A DNA stretch of 64,000 bases from Diphasiastrum complanatum (taxonomy: Eukaryota > Streptophyta > Lycopodiopsida > Lycopodiales > Lycopodiaceae). Below the pieces are notes generated by a model, which was not told the origin of the DNA, did no database searches, and worked only from the letters and a program-made list of their open reading frames with translations. The position numbers and the translations under genes are program-made. Location of the stretch: positions 37,670,949 to 37,734,948 of the forward strand of contig CM055106.1 in NCBI GenBank assembly GCA_029204225.1, in the 5' to 3' direction. Position 1 is the stretch's first letter. Each line of letters starts with the position of its first letter. Shown here in pieces: positions 32,601 through 44,600 of this stretch.

Positions 32601-35600
32601 ATAAGGTAAAGCTTAGAAACTTTGCCCCTTTGAGTAGCTAAGAGCCCTGCATAATACTTTTGATAAAAATCTGAACCAAAAATGTGATATGAACGAAGAT
32701 ACCTTTCAAAGATGCCAAGATTCCTATCCTGAAAAATGGAAAGTTTGGAGGAGATTGGATCTTAGTTGCTCTGGTACCAAATGTAGTTGATTTCAAATGC
32801 TATTGGGCTGAATCTAAGATACTAACAATCAAGAACATTGAACACTTTCAAATCTGAAAAATGGTGGACAGCCATAGAACAACAATCTTCAAGAAAGAGG
32901 AAGCTAAAATTGAGAGAGAAAACTCAAAGCTTGTATTGCGCCCTTATTCTCCTAATGTGGAGAGATACAAATAGATAGGACATGGTAGATGTAAAAGCTC
33001 AAGAATAACACCAACAACCATGGAATTGAATAGTCAACAAATGTAACTCCTCATAGGAGTGAATATGAAGTGTCAAACTCGTATGGACTCTAAAGGCAAT
33101 TTTTAGAATGGGCCCCAAAACCTTACAAGGTGAATTAACATTAAAAATAAAGCCCCTCATGGATATACAACATTGATAGGGTCTGAGCTTACCATTAAAC
33201 TTGACATTAGACCATAGAAACTTGGCATGAAGGTGCGGGTTTCTAATTCTGACAGTACCATGGTGCATGTTGACACAATTCAACAACAAGTTACTACAAG
33301 TAGAATTCACGCTCCTCCACAATGCCTAGACCATTCATTCCAACCCAAGGTTCTAAAGAAGGGTAGAATACCATTTTTGAAAGGCAAGTGACTACTTTTG
33401 GATCCCATTTATATTCGTCGGAGAGATTTGTGTTTGATTTCATTATTTTTGTCAATAACAATTGGTTTTGGAAGTTTTGGCCTCTTACTTCTTTTACTAT
33501 TTTCTGACTTGGTTGATCTGATTGATTGCTTACAGCTACTTATAATCCAAAAAACCGAGTGAATGTGCTTATCTTAGGGGAAGCTACTAAGTGAAAGCTT
33601 TGCAGATGAAGAGACTGCAATGCAATTGTTGTAAAAAGGTGTTTCGTTCAAGCCAAGAGCAAAGGATTGTATCCCATTACTTGATAGCACTAGAAAGGAA
33701 GTCAGAGATTGTGTAAAGACACCACAACACCTGAAGCAATCTCTACAAATGATTTGAGAGTTAGACGTATAGAAAAAGAGGAAGAAGTATTAGCCTACAG
33801 GTGAGGCACCTTCAAGGCATAGAAGTATCAATAGGAGACGATAAAGTACGCGTACTATGAGGGTCAATCAAGCACCTCGAAGTTCGGACAACTACAAAGA
33901 GGGCCAAGTTAGGAGTTACATGCAACAAACTTGTCTTCATGAAAGCAATAAGCAATTGCTATTAATGTTATTAGAAATCGATATTTTATCAAAGATGAAG
34001 CTGCTCTGTTGGGCCTACTTGGAATTCTGTTTATGATGGTTGTTAAGGCGCTCAACGAAGACCTTTACTTTCTTGCCCACTGTTGCATATAGTTCTATAT
34101 TTTTACGAAGTGTAGATACCTGAAGGCAAACACTTGAGGACAAGCATTGCAAAGGTATGCCTTAAGAACGTCATTCAAGTTATCATGGACAATGCCAGCA
34201 AGTGTGTGAGTATCGCTCGTATGCTAGGAAAAGCATTTATGGATATTTGTTTTCACACACATTGACATCACAGTAGTTGTGACAACATATACAAAACAGA
34301 GGATAGTGTTTATTCGATAATTTACGTTGGTAAGATGATTTAAAGAATAAGAGAAAGCAAGTGCTAATTTTCCCGAGGCAATTGGAAAATACTCAGAGAA
34401 AAACTCAAAAGAAAAATTTGGAGCACAACAAGGCAAATGATGCTCATGATTAATAAAGCACATTTAAGAGTTCTAAATTGCCAAAGCCAAAGACCACCAA
34501 TTAGTCGAAGAAATCACTTTCAAAATGCACATTTTCTCATCAAAATACCTGTTACGGTTCAAACAAACTTATAATAATTAAAAGATAAGGAAAATTAAGA
34601 CAATAAAGGTGCTTTAACTAAGGTTGATCAAACATTTCTCTAAGCAATAAATCTGGAAATCAATGATCTACAACATTTAAAACTACATGTCACATAGACC
34701 TAGGTCCTAGTTGAAGTCTTGAAGCAAGGGCCAAGGAAAAAGGCCATGACAACAAATGATCTATAGCATTTACAATTGCATGTCACATGAACCTAGTACA
34801 AGTCTTGAACCAAGGGACAAGGAAAAAGGCCATAAGAAAAATCAATAAGAGAATTCATGCCCCATACATGCAATTTGATGGGGACAAATGGAATAGAAAA
34901 ATAAACACTTCATAGCATGTAAACAATAATAAAAGACCAAATTGAAATGTTGTCCCATGTACATGAAGGTAACTTAGACGTTTCCAATGGCAAGAAATAA
35001 ATAAACTCCAAACATGTGAAAATTCCATACTAAAACACACAATACCTTTCACTTTGGTTAAATCTTGGGAAAGCCCAGTTCTTGGTGGAAGGGTATTAAC
35101 TCCATAGTAAGGTTCTTACTCCTTGTGTTTTATAGTAAAGTGGGCCTAGACTTCTATGAAGGTGTTTATTCCTTTGGTCAAGGTTCTCAAGTACTTTGCT
35201 AAAAAAAAGTTTGACCTTCTTAAAGTATACCCTAAGTTTACACTTGACGTTGAAGTCTTGTGAATAAATGTGGAATTCTATCAAAGTGATATTTGCAAGG
35301 TAAAGTGCACAAAACTTCCAGATAAAACTTTTGCGTTGTGCTTGAAATTTATGAAGATTAGCCAACCATATGTGTTAGTTGACCACATGTACTTGCTTAA
35401 TTGATTACATAATTGTAAGTTATTTGTCATACACACTTGAAACTAATCACAAAAAGTACTCTCAAGTAAGAAATAACTAAAAGACCCAAAGTGCCAATCG
35501 TGTAATAAATGTAAACCGATCCTAAAATGTGTACAAAGTCTTTAGTACCAATGGACCATATGTCTACAGTAGTTACTTCACCTCACTTGTAGTTTATTCT

Positions 35601-38600
35601 TTTAGTGCAAACTATGGTGTTCTCTCTCCATCTCTCCTCGTGCTTGAATGATTATTGTGTGCTAGTCAACTTCTTTCACAAGAACATTAGTCATACATTC
35701 GAAGCTCTTACCTCACAAAACTGATATGGACACCAAGACTTCGATGAAGAGCAGAGCAATCCATGCAGATGAAAATTCCATATGTGACAGACGCCCAAGT
35801 GGGATTCCTTGCATTACAATCAAAGCACATCTGCGGAACAAAATTCTCCTTAATATTTTCCTAGATTAGTTATAAATAACAAACCATTGCACATTACAAC
35901 AAAATCTAAGACTGTAATATGTATCCACAGACAATTGAACATACTATCAACCAATCACATTTGGCAATAAGGCATTTCATGGTATTACAACAAATCTTAC
36001 AAAATGAAAAACGTTCAACCAAATAATCCTTGGATAAAACCAGAAACATACGTCGAACACTTGATATACATGACTAAAAGGGGAAAATAAGCTCAACCTT
36101 AGGTTTCTCATAGCAGACAATGTCTACCAAGTACCTAAATGGGTGAACATCTCTTAGGCACATCAATGAGCAAATAAAATTGAGTGCCTGCTACCAATTC
36201 TTGTATCAAGAAAAAAGGACCAATCATGTTGTAAAAATCAAAGAAAGGTATCAAAATATCCATATCGCAAAACTTACAACATGGTTTCTTGGGCTAAGCT
36301 TTGAAATTATCCAAGCGCCTACAGAATTCACTATAGCGAGACCCTCGGTTTACACTTGCATACGCATAATGTCGTTCCTTCTATGATCTGAGATGACAAT
36401 TCTTTTTTCTTCCAGTAGTGGCTAGTTGTATGTTCTTATTGAACTATCTTTAGAGGGTGCGTAGGCCTGTTAGAATTAATGTTTATTTGTACCCCTAATG
36501 TTGGTTTGGCCATGCCTCCGAGCTATTTTAGGGGCCATTTTTATTTTTAGTATATCAAAGTCAGTCACGTTAATTAGTCTCGCATGTAGAGAGGGCGCGG
36601 TAGTTCTAAAATAGAACATGATTTTTCACTTAGAAATTTAATAAGGGTCTTTACCCGAAAATGGAGAGCAACTATAGTAATCAGCTTTTTGTTTTTTGCT
36701 TTATGCTTTTAGCTTATAGGAGGGGGGCTGGCGCCCCACCTCCATTCATTCCATTGTAGAGAGCTATGCTCATTCTTCAGATAATCCAAGTTCTCTTTAA
36801 TCTCTTATGTTGACCTTGATTGGTGTGTGCATAAGTGCTAGTATGATTAGTTCACTCCTATATTGAATCTGAGCATCAAATTCCAACATAGTACAAAGTT
36901 GGCTTCTTGATCTTGGAAGCTATCAAGATTCTAAATGAGGGAGAGATTGTTTTTGCAAGTGTGCAATTGGATTATTGAAGGAGCATTGGTTGCATGTGGA
37001 GTCAACGTTGTCATACTGACAAGATGGATCTTCTAGGAGGAGATCGGATCGTCGGAGAAAAGTTGCTACAACTCAATATTATTGTTTTATAATGGCAGGA
37101 TTGAATGATGTTGTGTTACTGAATCTAGTAAGCCAGATGGTAAAAACTTTAGCATCTAGAAGTTCAAGATGCTCCAAGATCGAGAATATTGGGACATTGT
37201 CACATATAATGAGAAACTTCCAACTACAGACTTGAATGCAATACTACTATAGGAGAAAATGAGATGACAAAATCTTGTTAACAGGGACGATTTCAAGGAG
37301 CAGGCATACTTAGTGTTAGGGACCCAACCCTTGGGCCCCACACCTAACTTGAAACCAAACCTAACATTGGACTGGGCCTATTGACTTGACCAGTGACTCG
37401 GGGACTGCATGCATGCCACTTGTCGTAATCAAGCATATGTGCTTGGCATGGAGACTTCTACCTTCGAGTTAGAAGGGAAGGCGATCTCACTTACCATTCA
37501 TTCTATCGACAAAGGAGAAGGTGGATGGTAGTGCGCATGTGCATAGCCAGGATGAAAGGTAGGAGATGGCTAAGAGCTCTAGCGGTGGTCTTATCTAGGA
37601 TATCCAATGAATCATACTCTAGATTTGGTACAAAGGGATGTTTATTGGCCAAAATTTAAACCCTTTATCGAATCTTCGTGGTCAAGTGTGACTAGTGCCA
37701 GTTGAATAAGGCCGAACGCCTTAAGGCTGGTGGATTTTTATCCACAATAAAGTCCTCCACTCAAGGATTTGAAACTAAGCAAGCCACAAACAAAGCAACA
37801 CAAGGGAATCGGACCAACCCAACCAAACCTAGATCTTACGGATCTAGCGCCCAAGCTATGGATCAATCACAAGGGAAGAAGGAATCACTCTAGCAACATG
37901 TTTAGAGACCTTCGCAAAGGCCAAAAGTGACAATTTGTTCTTCAACTATATGGAGCCAGGTCAGGTGGCAACGGAATGTCCGAAGGAAAGGAAGAATGTT
38001 AAAGGGGCATCTATCAAGACACCAGGTAACTCTAAAATTTCTAGCATTGATGTAACCTTTGCTGATAATACTAATTGTGAGCAGGGTTGTTTTAATACGG
38101 CAATTTTTGGCCCCCATGATCTTATTCGGAGGAATGGGACCGTAGGTGGCCAAGCTGTGACAATTTTGTTTGATGATGGTTCCACACACAACTTTATTAA
38201 CTCTAAGTTATTGCAGAAGCTAAAGGTGAGAACAAAGCAAAGTGACCATTAGTATGTGGTAAAGCTGGCCACGGGAGCAGAGAGTCAAGTATGGGACCGG
38301 ATAGTCCCTCATCTTCCTTAAATCTTTGCAAAATCAAGCCTATCAAGGATAATTTAGACTTTCACATAATGAATTTGGATAAAGTGGATGTAATACTTGG
38401 CAAGGAGTGGTTTTATGAATGCAAAGAGTCATTGAAGAAAAACTATGGAACCCATAGCTTGTCATTCTTGCACAATGGCTCACTCATACAGCTTAACGGA
38501 AATGTGGATATTTCTTTTCCTTATATGCTTTTTGCTTTGGAAACGGTTGAATGTATTAATAATGTGGATTGTGATTGTTGTTTGTGTTTATTGAAGGATT

Positions 38601-41600
38601 TTGTTTACCATGAAGAATGCAATATACAAAATTATCATTATGCAACTTCTTGTACTAATGCCTAGCAACCTAAAAGAAGAAAATTTGCCAAAAGGTGAAA
38701 CCTTTAGGAGACTTAAACAGGAATTCAATGACGTTTACCTGGAACAGCTACCACAGGATCTTCCCCCATCTTGGGGTGTCAACCATGAGATAAAACTTCT
38801 TCCCGAAAGTTCGCATGTATCCATGTACCCATATAGAATGAGCACTAAGGAAGAGGATGAAGTGTGTAAGCAACTGCCAAACTGTTTTAAAATGGGCCAT
38901 GTTAGGCTTAGTAAGTCCCCTTGGGGAGCACCTGTTCTTTTGGTTAATATAATAGATGGAGGAACTCAACCTTGTGTGGACTATAAGAAATTGAACAACC
39001 AAATTATTAAAAATAGATACACCTTACCCTGAATGGATGAACTGGTTGATTGGTTACATGGTGCAAAGTATTCACCAAAGTCAATTTGAGATCATGGTAT
39101 CGTCATATTTGAATTAAGAGTGAGAACATTGAAAAAACTGGGTTTAGGACAAGGTACGGCCATTATAAGTTTCTAGTCTTGTCGTTGGATTGACGAATGC
39201 CCCTGCAACCTTCCTATAGATGATGAACAATCTTCTTCGTCCATATCTAAGAAAGTTCGTAATAGTTTACTTAGATGATATTCTCATCTATAGTAACACT
39301 TTGAAGGAGCATGAAGAACATCTCAGGACTGTCTTGAGGTTACTAAGACAAGAGAAGCTCTACGAAAAGGAATCTAAGTGTGAATATTTTATACAAGGCC
39401 AATTTATCTCGGTCACATTATTTTGGAAATTGACCCTAATAAAGTTCACAAGGTTCGTGCGTCCTATTCCCCTTACCATCAAAGAAGTCAAATCTGGCTT
39501 CACTGGCTTCTTTCATCGATTCATCAAGGATTATGCATTTATTACATTACCCTTGACGAACATCCTCAACGAGGCGAAAAGAATTAGCCAACACAGTAGG
39601 GTCAATCCTCCAGTTACTTGGACTCAAGAGTTGAATCAAGGTTTTGAGACTCTGAAACACCGTGTGTCTATAGCGCCCGCGATAGTGTAAAAACGGCTTA
39701 GGATAGAGCCCAATCTTACGCCAATCAAAAGCGACAACCTCGGGTCTTTGCGGAAGGAGATTGGGTGTATCTTAAAGTCCCAAAAGCTCTAAGGTACTAG
39801 GGACTGGAAAATGTCCTAAGCTTTCCTCTCGTTAAAATGTAGTAAGGAAACTCAATCAAAATGCCTATCAAGTAGATCTTCCTCAAGGAATCAAAATACA
39901 TCCAGCTTTCCATGTCAGCCCTTTAAAGGAACGACTTGATGAAAAGGATAATTTGATTCAACAAGACGACCTAGTGCAGTTAGAGGATTTGTCAACCTTT
40001 GTACCTTCTGAACCTCAAGCCATTGTTGTTGTACATCAACATGGGCTCAAAAACCATGAGGTGACTAAGTACTTGGTTCATTGGAAAGGTAGTTCCGATA
40101 ACAAGGGCACTTCAAAAAAAGAGCAAAATTTTTAATTGAGATTCCCATATTTCCTTCCTTAGAAGAAAAGTCTTTTAACGGGACTATACCGAATCCTATA
40201 TACAAGACGTGGACATAACATTCTTCCCCCCTAAAACTGGTTTTGTCCTCAAAACGGAAAAGAAAATCAGGAACAGTTTCTTTAACTTTCAATATTGACC
40301 TTGAAAATTATTATCCTTGGTCTGACTTACCTATCAAACAAGTACTCAGAGTTAGAACTGTTTCAATCGTTAACCTGCTTTGGAGTACAAACTCAGGTTT
40401 GGGAAGTACACTAAGTGATAAATTTTTCCATCTGGGTTTCACTCTCTATAAGTTAGTAACATCACCTTCATATAAAACATTTACATGAAACACTGAGTGA
40501 AGTATTACCTAACTTAGGAGATTAAAGTTAAAGAAAATCAACAATTACAGTCTGAAATTATCCACAGTCTCTAGTAGACAATCATAAAGGCTTCCAAGTA
40601 CAAATATCCTTAGAATCCAAAATCCAAAGATATAACAATTCATTTAACTAGAATCTCTAGGAAATCCATTAAGATAGAAAATGGTTAAACTCAATTATGA
40701 GTATCCTAGATACACCCTTGAGTTAAATGCCCCTATTTCAAGTATCATATGCAAGAAAAATAGCAACCATTCATCTTAATAGATTTGCTTGTCTCCTATA
40801 ATAACTGGAGATCTAATAAAAGACAGTACCCAAGTAACTGCAGACCATAATCTATAGCAGAATACTATTAAAATTCTCCCCACGTAATTGCAGACCATAA
40901 TCTATAGCAGAATACTATTAAATTCTCCACAAGTAAAACAACTTATCTTGTGAGAATGTCTGTGAGATCCATAGGCTCTCAGTAAAACATTGGAGTAAAG
41001 AGATTCAGACTTTCAAAACACTGATCTGAATTCCTTCCTCATTTAATAGATCAAGAATTAACAGTCACACTTGAGAATCATCACAATTTCTTATAATTCT
41101 CTAAAACTAATTAAGTACCTATTTATGATCCGTCAATCATGAATATTTAGATCCTTATGATTCGTCAATCATAACTCATTGGAATCCAAACCCGTACTTA
41201 ATCATTAAAGGATACTGGAGTATATGTCCAACATAACTCAGGAAAAATAATAAGAATCATTTCAAACTAGGAAAATACTGGACTTTAAGAATATTCTCCA
41301 AACCGGATTCTTTAACAGGAGTGCGAGATATTCAAGTTCTATAAGCCACAGGTAATTAAAGACAAAAAGCATACCAAAATGATAATGACAATATCTTCAA
41401 CCACAAAAACTTTAGATTACCTATTCCTCAATTAAGGAATACTCTATGCCAAGAATAATGTATATCCAATGCACATAATTTTAACTGATGAATCCTAATG
41501 ACTCACAAATCATGCATCTTACAAGCAATATAATTCAAAACAATCAGTTTCTAGTGAATCCTCATCACACTATTCGTTTTACCAATTAACTTCATCCAGA

Positions 41601-44600
41601 AGTAACCAACTACTCAAGTTAATTGCCAATGATTCAAAAATCTCAAATGTCTAGGTGCAGAATTCAATTATACTAGTATAACACCACATTTAGATCCTTA
41701 TAACCGATAAATCTTCCATAGAAAGATCCATTAACTCTGCAAATATCTGTCCCAAAAATACTTGATCATATGTTTATGTTTACCGACTGGTTTAAGTGCA
41801 CCAAATAAACCCAGTAACCAGGAATACATAGTAGATTCATACAAGATTAATCGTGCACATATGAGAATAATAAACACATTCTTATCTAGCAGATTCCTCC
41901 AAAATCTACATATGTTACTCACAGATCTCACTGAGAATCTTGTAACTCAGCTACAAAAGAATTTCTATTTCTCATGAGTAAATAACATGTCTGGGAAATC
42001 TCCGAGATGAATAACATATTCACTCTCACAAGTTTTCCAGTCCAATTTACTTCTAATAGCATAATTTCTTCCACTCAAACAACCCCTCCTAATCCTAGAA
42101 CTCAAACTAAGATTAAGTTGATCCTAAGGTGGCGGACCCCGGACGCGGACGCACCAAGGGTGCGTCCGGGTCTTCAGACGCGTCCGCTGTTTTTATTTTT
42201 TATTTTATTTTTTATTTTTTGTGTTAAAAAAATAAAAAATAAAATAAAAAATAAAAACAGCGGACGCGTCTGAAGACCCGGACGCACCAAAAATAAAAAA
42301 AAAATTAAAAAATATGGACGCGTCCGACCCCGCGTCTGGGGGTCGGACGCGTCCGGGTCCGAATGCCAGACGCGGACCCAGAATGCCCGCGTCTGGCCCG
42401 GACCCTCATGTCTGAGTTGATCTACTACAGACATTTCTGACTCAATATTCCAATCAAACTTACCCCTATTTCAATTAAAATGGAATTAGTGACTTTTGAC
42501 CTTTCACTGTAATACTTACAGATAATGATTCAAACTTCAAACCGGTTCTAGTTCCAGATTGTTCCCCACAATCCCTAGAGAATTTCTCTTATTCAAAAAG
42601 TTCTAGCTCTATATCTTACTCAGGGTTTATCCGAAAATACTTCCAAAAAGTCTCATTTCTATACCCCAACTGGTCCTCTTCCGAAAGCTATGCAACAATA
42701 GACCTTCTAATAGAATTTATCCCACCACTTCACCCCTCCTTTTAAAGAAATTACCAATTTCTATAAAAGTTAACTGGAAAGATGATATATGAAAATATCT
42801 AAATCCATGAAAAGTCAGTAATAAATGCCTTCCTTAGAAAAGGATTCACTCTATTACCACTAGAACTGTTCCTTCAAATATTTTCAACCCGAGTGACATG
42901 AACTATCATTCCTCTAAAATTCATTTATGCAAAAGAGATATCCTGGGTTTAAGAAGTTGAAACATGATCATCTTAGAATTTATCTGAATTCCAAGTTCAT
43001 TCACACAAGTAGTAATCATCTGATATAACAATCTTTCAAAAAAATAACTTCATGCTGGAAAGAATCCTAAAAACCAGTCTAATGTCTAATATTCAAGAAA
43101 TTACTAAGAAATAACGGATTATTTAAAAAAGCGAGAAATAAATTTAAGGGTTTCCGATTTTGTAAATGGTGAGATACCCACTTGGGATCTAGATTAAACC
43201 TCGGAATACCACAAAATACCCCTACATTTAATCAATGATCTTCTTTTTCCCATATCGCAAACTAGGTACTAAAATATTCCATTCATAATCAGATCTTTAC
43301 AATCCTAGCAAAATTACTAATGTCCCATACCACCAGCTCTTCCTTCCAGAAAACCCTAAACTGCCTTATCTGATATTCTAGAGATCTACTGATCCATCTA
43401 GCTATCCTATAGTCCATATAGGAAATTATCCTTCGCTCCCACAAAACTGGAGAATCCATTTAGTTGGATGACTGACATGCCTTTCAGATGGATATAACAG
43501 ATCCACCCATGACTCTATGACTTAAGCAGAAGAATTAACATGGTTCAACATCACATTACCAACCCCTCCAGGTTAGAGATAAGCTTCGAACCCCTAATGT
43601 TGTCATCTAGAGTTGATTAGGACCGTTGGGCCATGCCTGCATGCTGCTATGGATGAGTAGAACTCAATCATAAAGAACAAGACTTGGAGGCTTGGTCAAA
43701 AAAGGCTATTGGATGCAAGTGGATCTATAGAACTAAGTATGAATCGGATGGTTCAATAGACAAACATAAGGGATTGACTATGAAGAAACTTTTGCACCAG
43801 CTATTAAGTTAAGTACTTTAAGGACAATTTTGTGATTGGTAGCTCAGTTTGGATGGGATATTCAACAATAGGGATATTTGTAAAGGAGGAAGTCTACATG
43901 GGGCAGCCAGAGGGATACATAGTAGCAAGATAGGAAGATTGTTAGAAATTGCACCCCTAATGTTTGTTTGGACATGCCTACGAGCTGTTATAGGGGCCAT
44001 TTCTATTTTTAGTAAATCCTAAAGTTAAGTTAATTAGTCATGCATGTAGGAGGCCGCACAAGTTCTAGCCATAGATGCACCGCGATTCAGAATCGCGTTT
44101 CGGGATTTTCCCAGAATCGCGCAAAATCGTTTTTTTTTTTTGAAATTTTTTTAGGCAATATGGGTATCAGATGAAAGCTCTGATTGAGAGCATTATGACT
44201 ATGTAGTTTGCCGACTGTTTCGGGTGCGAAACACCAAAAAGTGTGTTTTCACTCAGGGAGTTGGAAGGGCAAATCATGAAGAGGCCTTACCGTCGGGGCC
44301 GGGGTCTACCGAGAGCCCCGGACCCGCCGTTGGGGGGCGTTGCTACCCAAATCCCCCACCGGGGGACTACCGCCCCCCGGATCCCCTTTTTCTCGGGGGG
44401 CTACTGCCCCCCGAACCCCCTGTTTCCTCAAGGGACTACCGCCCCTTGAACCCCCTAGGACTTCCTGCTATATAGACACTGTAGATAAAAATGCTACCGC
44501 CCCCCATAGATAAAAATAGGGTCCAAATGCGCGCCGAGAAAGGCCCAATATTTATGCCCCCAATTGTATGCACATTGCACTCACATCTCCAGTGAAACGA

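Larger units (their letters stand above)
29936..32781 (-). mobile_element. Degraded Ty1/copia element (integrase and RNase H lost)
   Basis: Minus strand: PBS-like TGGTACCAGAGC (32779-32768), gag start [20 protein letters not shown] (about 32355), gag block [19 protein letters not shown] (about 31990), then [13 protein letters not shown] (30870), [11 protein letters not shown] (30680), [10 protein letters not shown], and [17 protein letters not shown] (30120). Protease and integrase are deleted between gag and RT; RNase H is lost at the left. A TRIM element is nested at 31393-31796. Confidence 0.82.
40218..43640 (-). mobile_element. Gypsy-like non-coding interior, copy 2
   Basis: Collinear with 9013-12200 (blocks listed for copy 1), and begins with the same PPT-like complement TTCTTCCCCCCTAAAA at 40222. 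It abuts the 3' end of the plus-strand chromovirus, so its own LTR is gone or overlaps that end. It contains a MITE at 42124-42414 and a 57 bp tandem duplication near 40830-40935. No coding capacity. Confidence 0.5.

Noticed and set aside
42007..42434. Two mirror-image ORFs around 42.2 kb as genes
   Set aside because: Both are translations of the two arms of the MITE hairpin.
44224..44475. Pro/Gly-rich ORFs in the MITE core (and again at 51918-52251)
   Set aside because: They come from GC-rich repeats of the MITE; the frame is not kept between the two copies.
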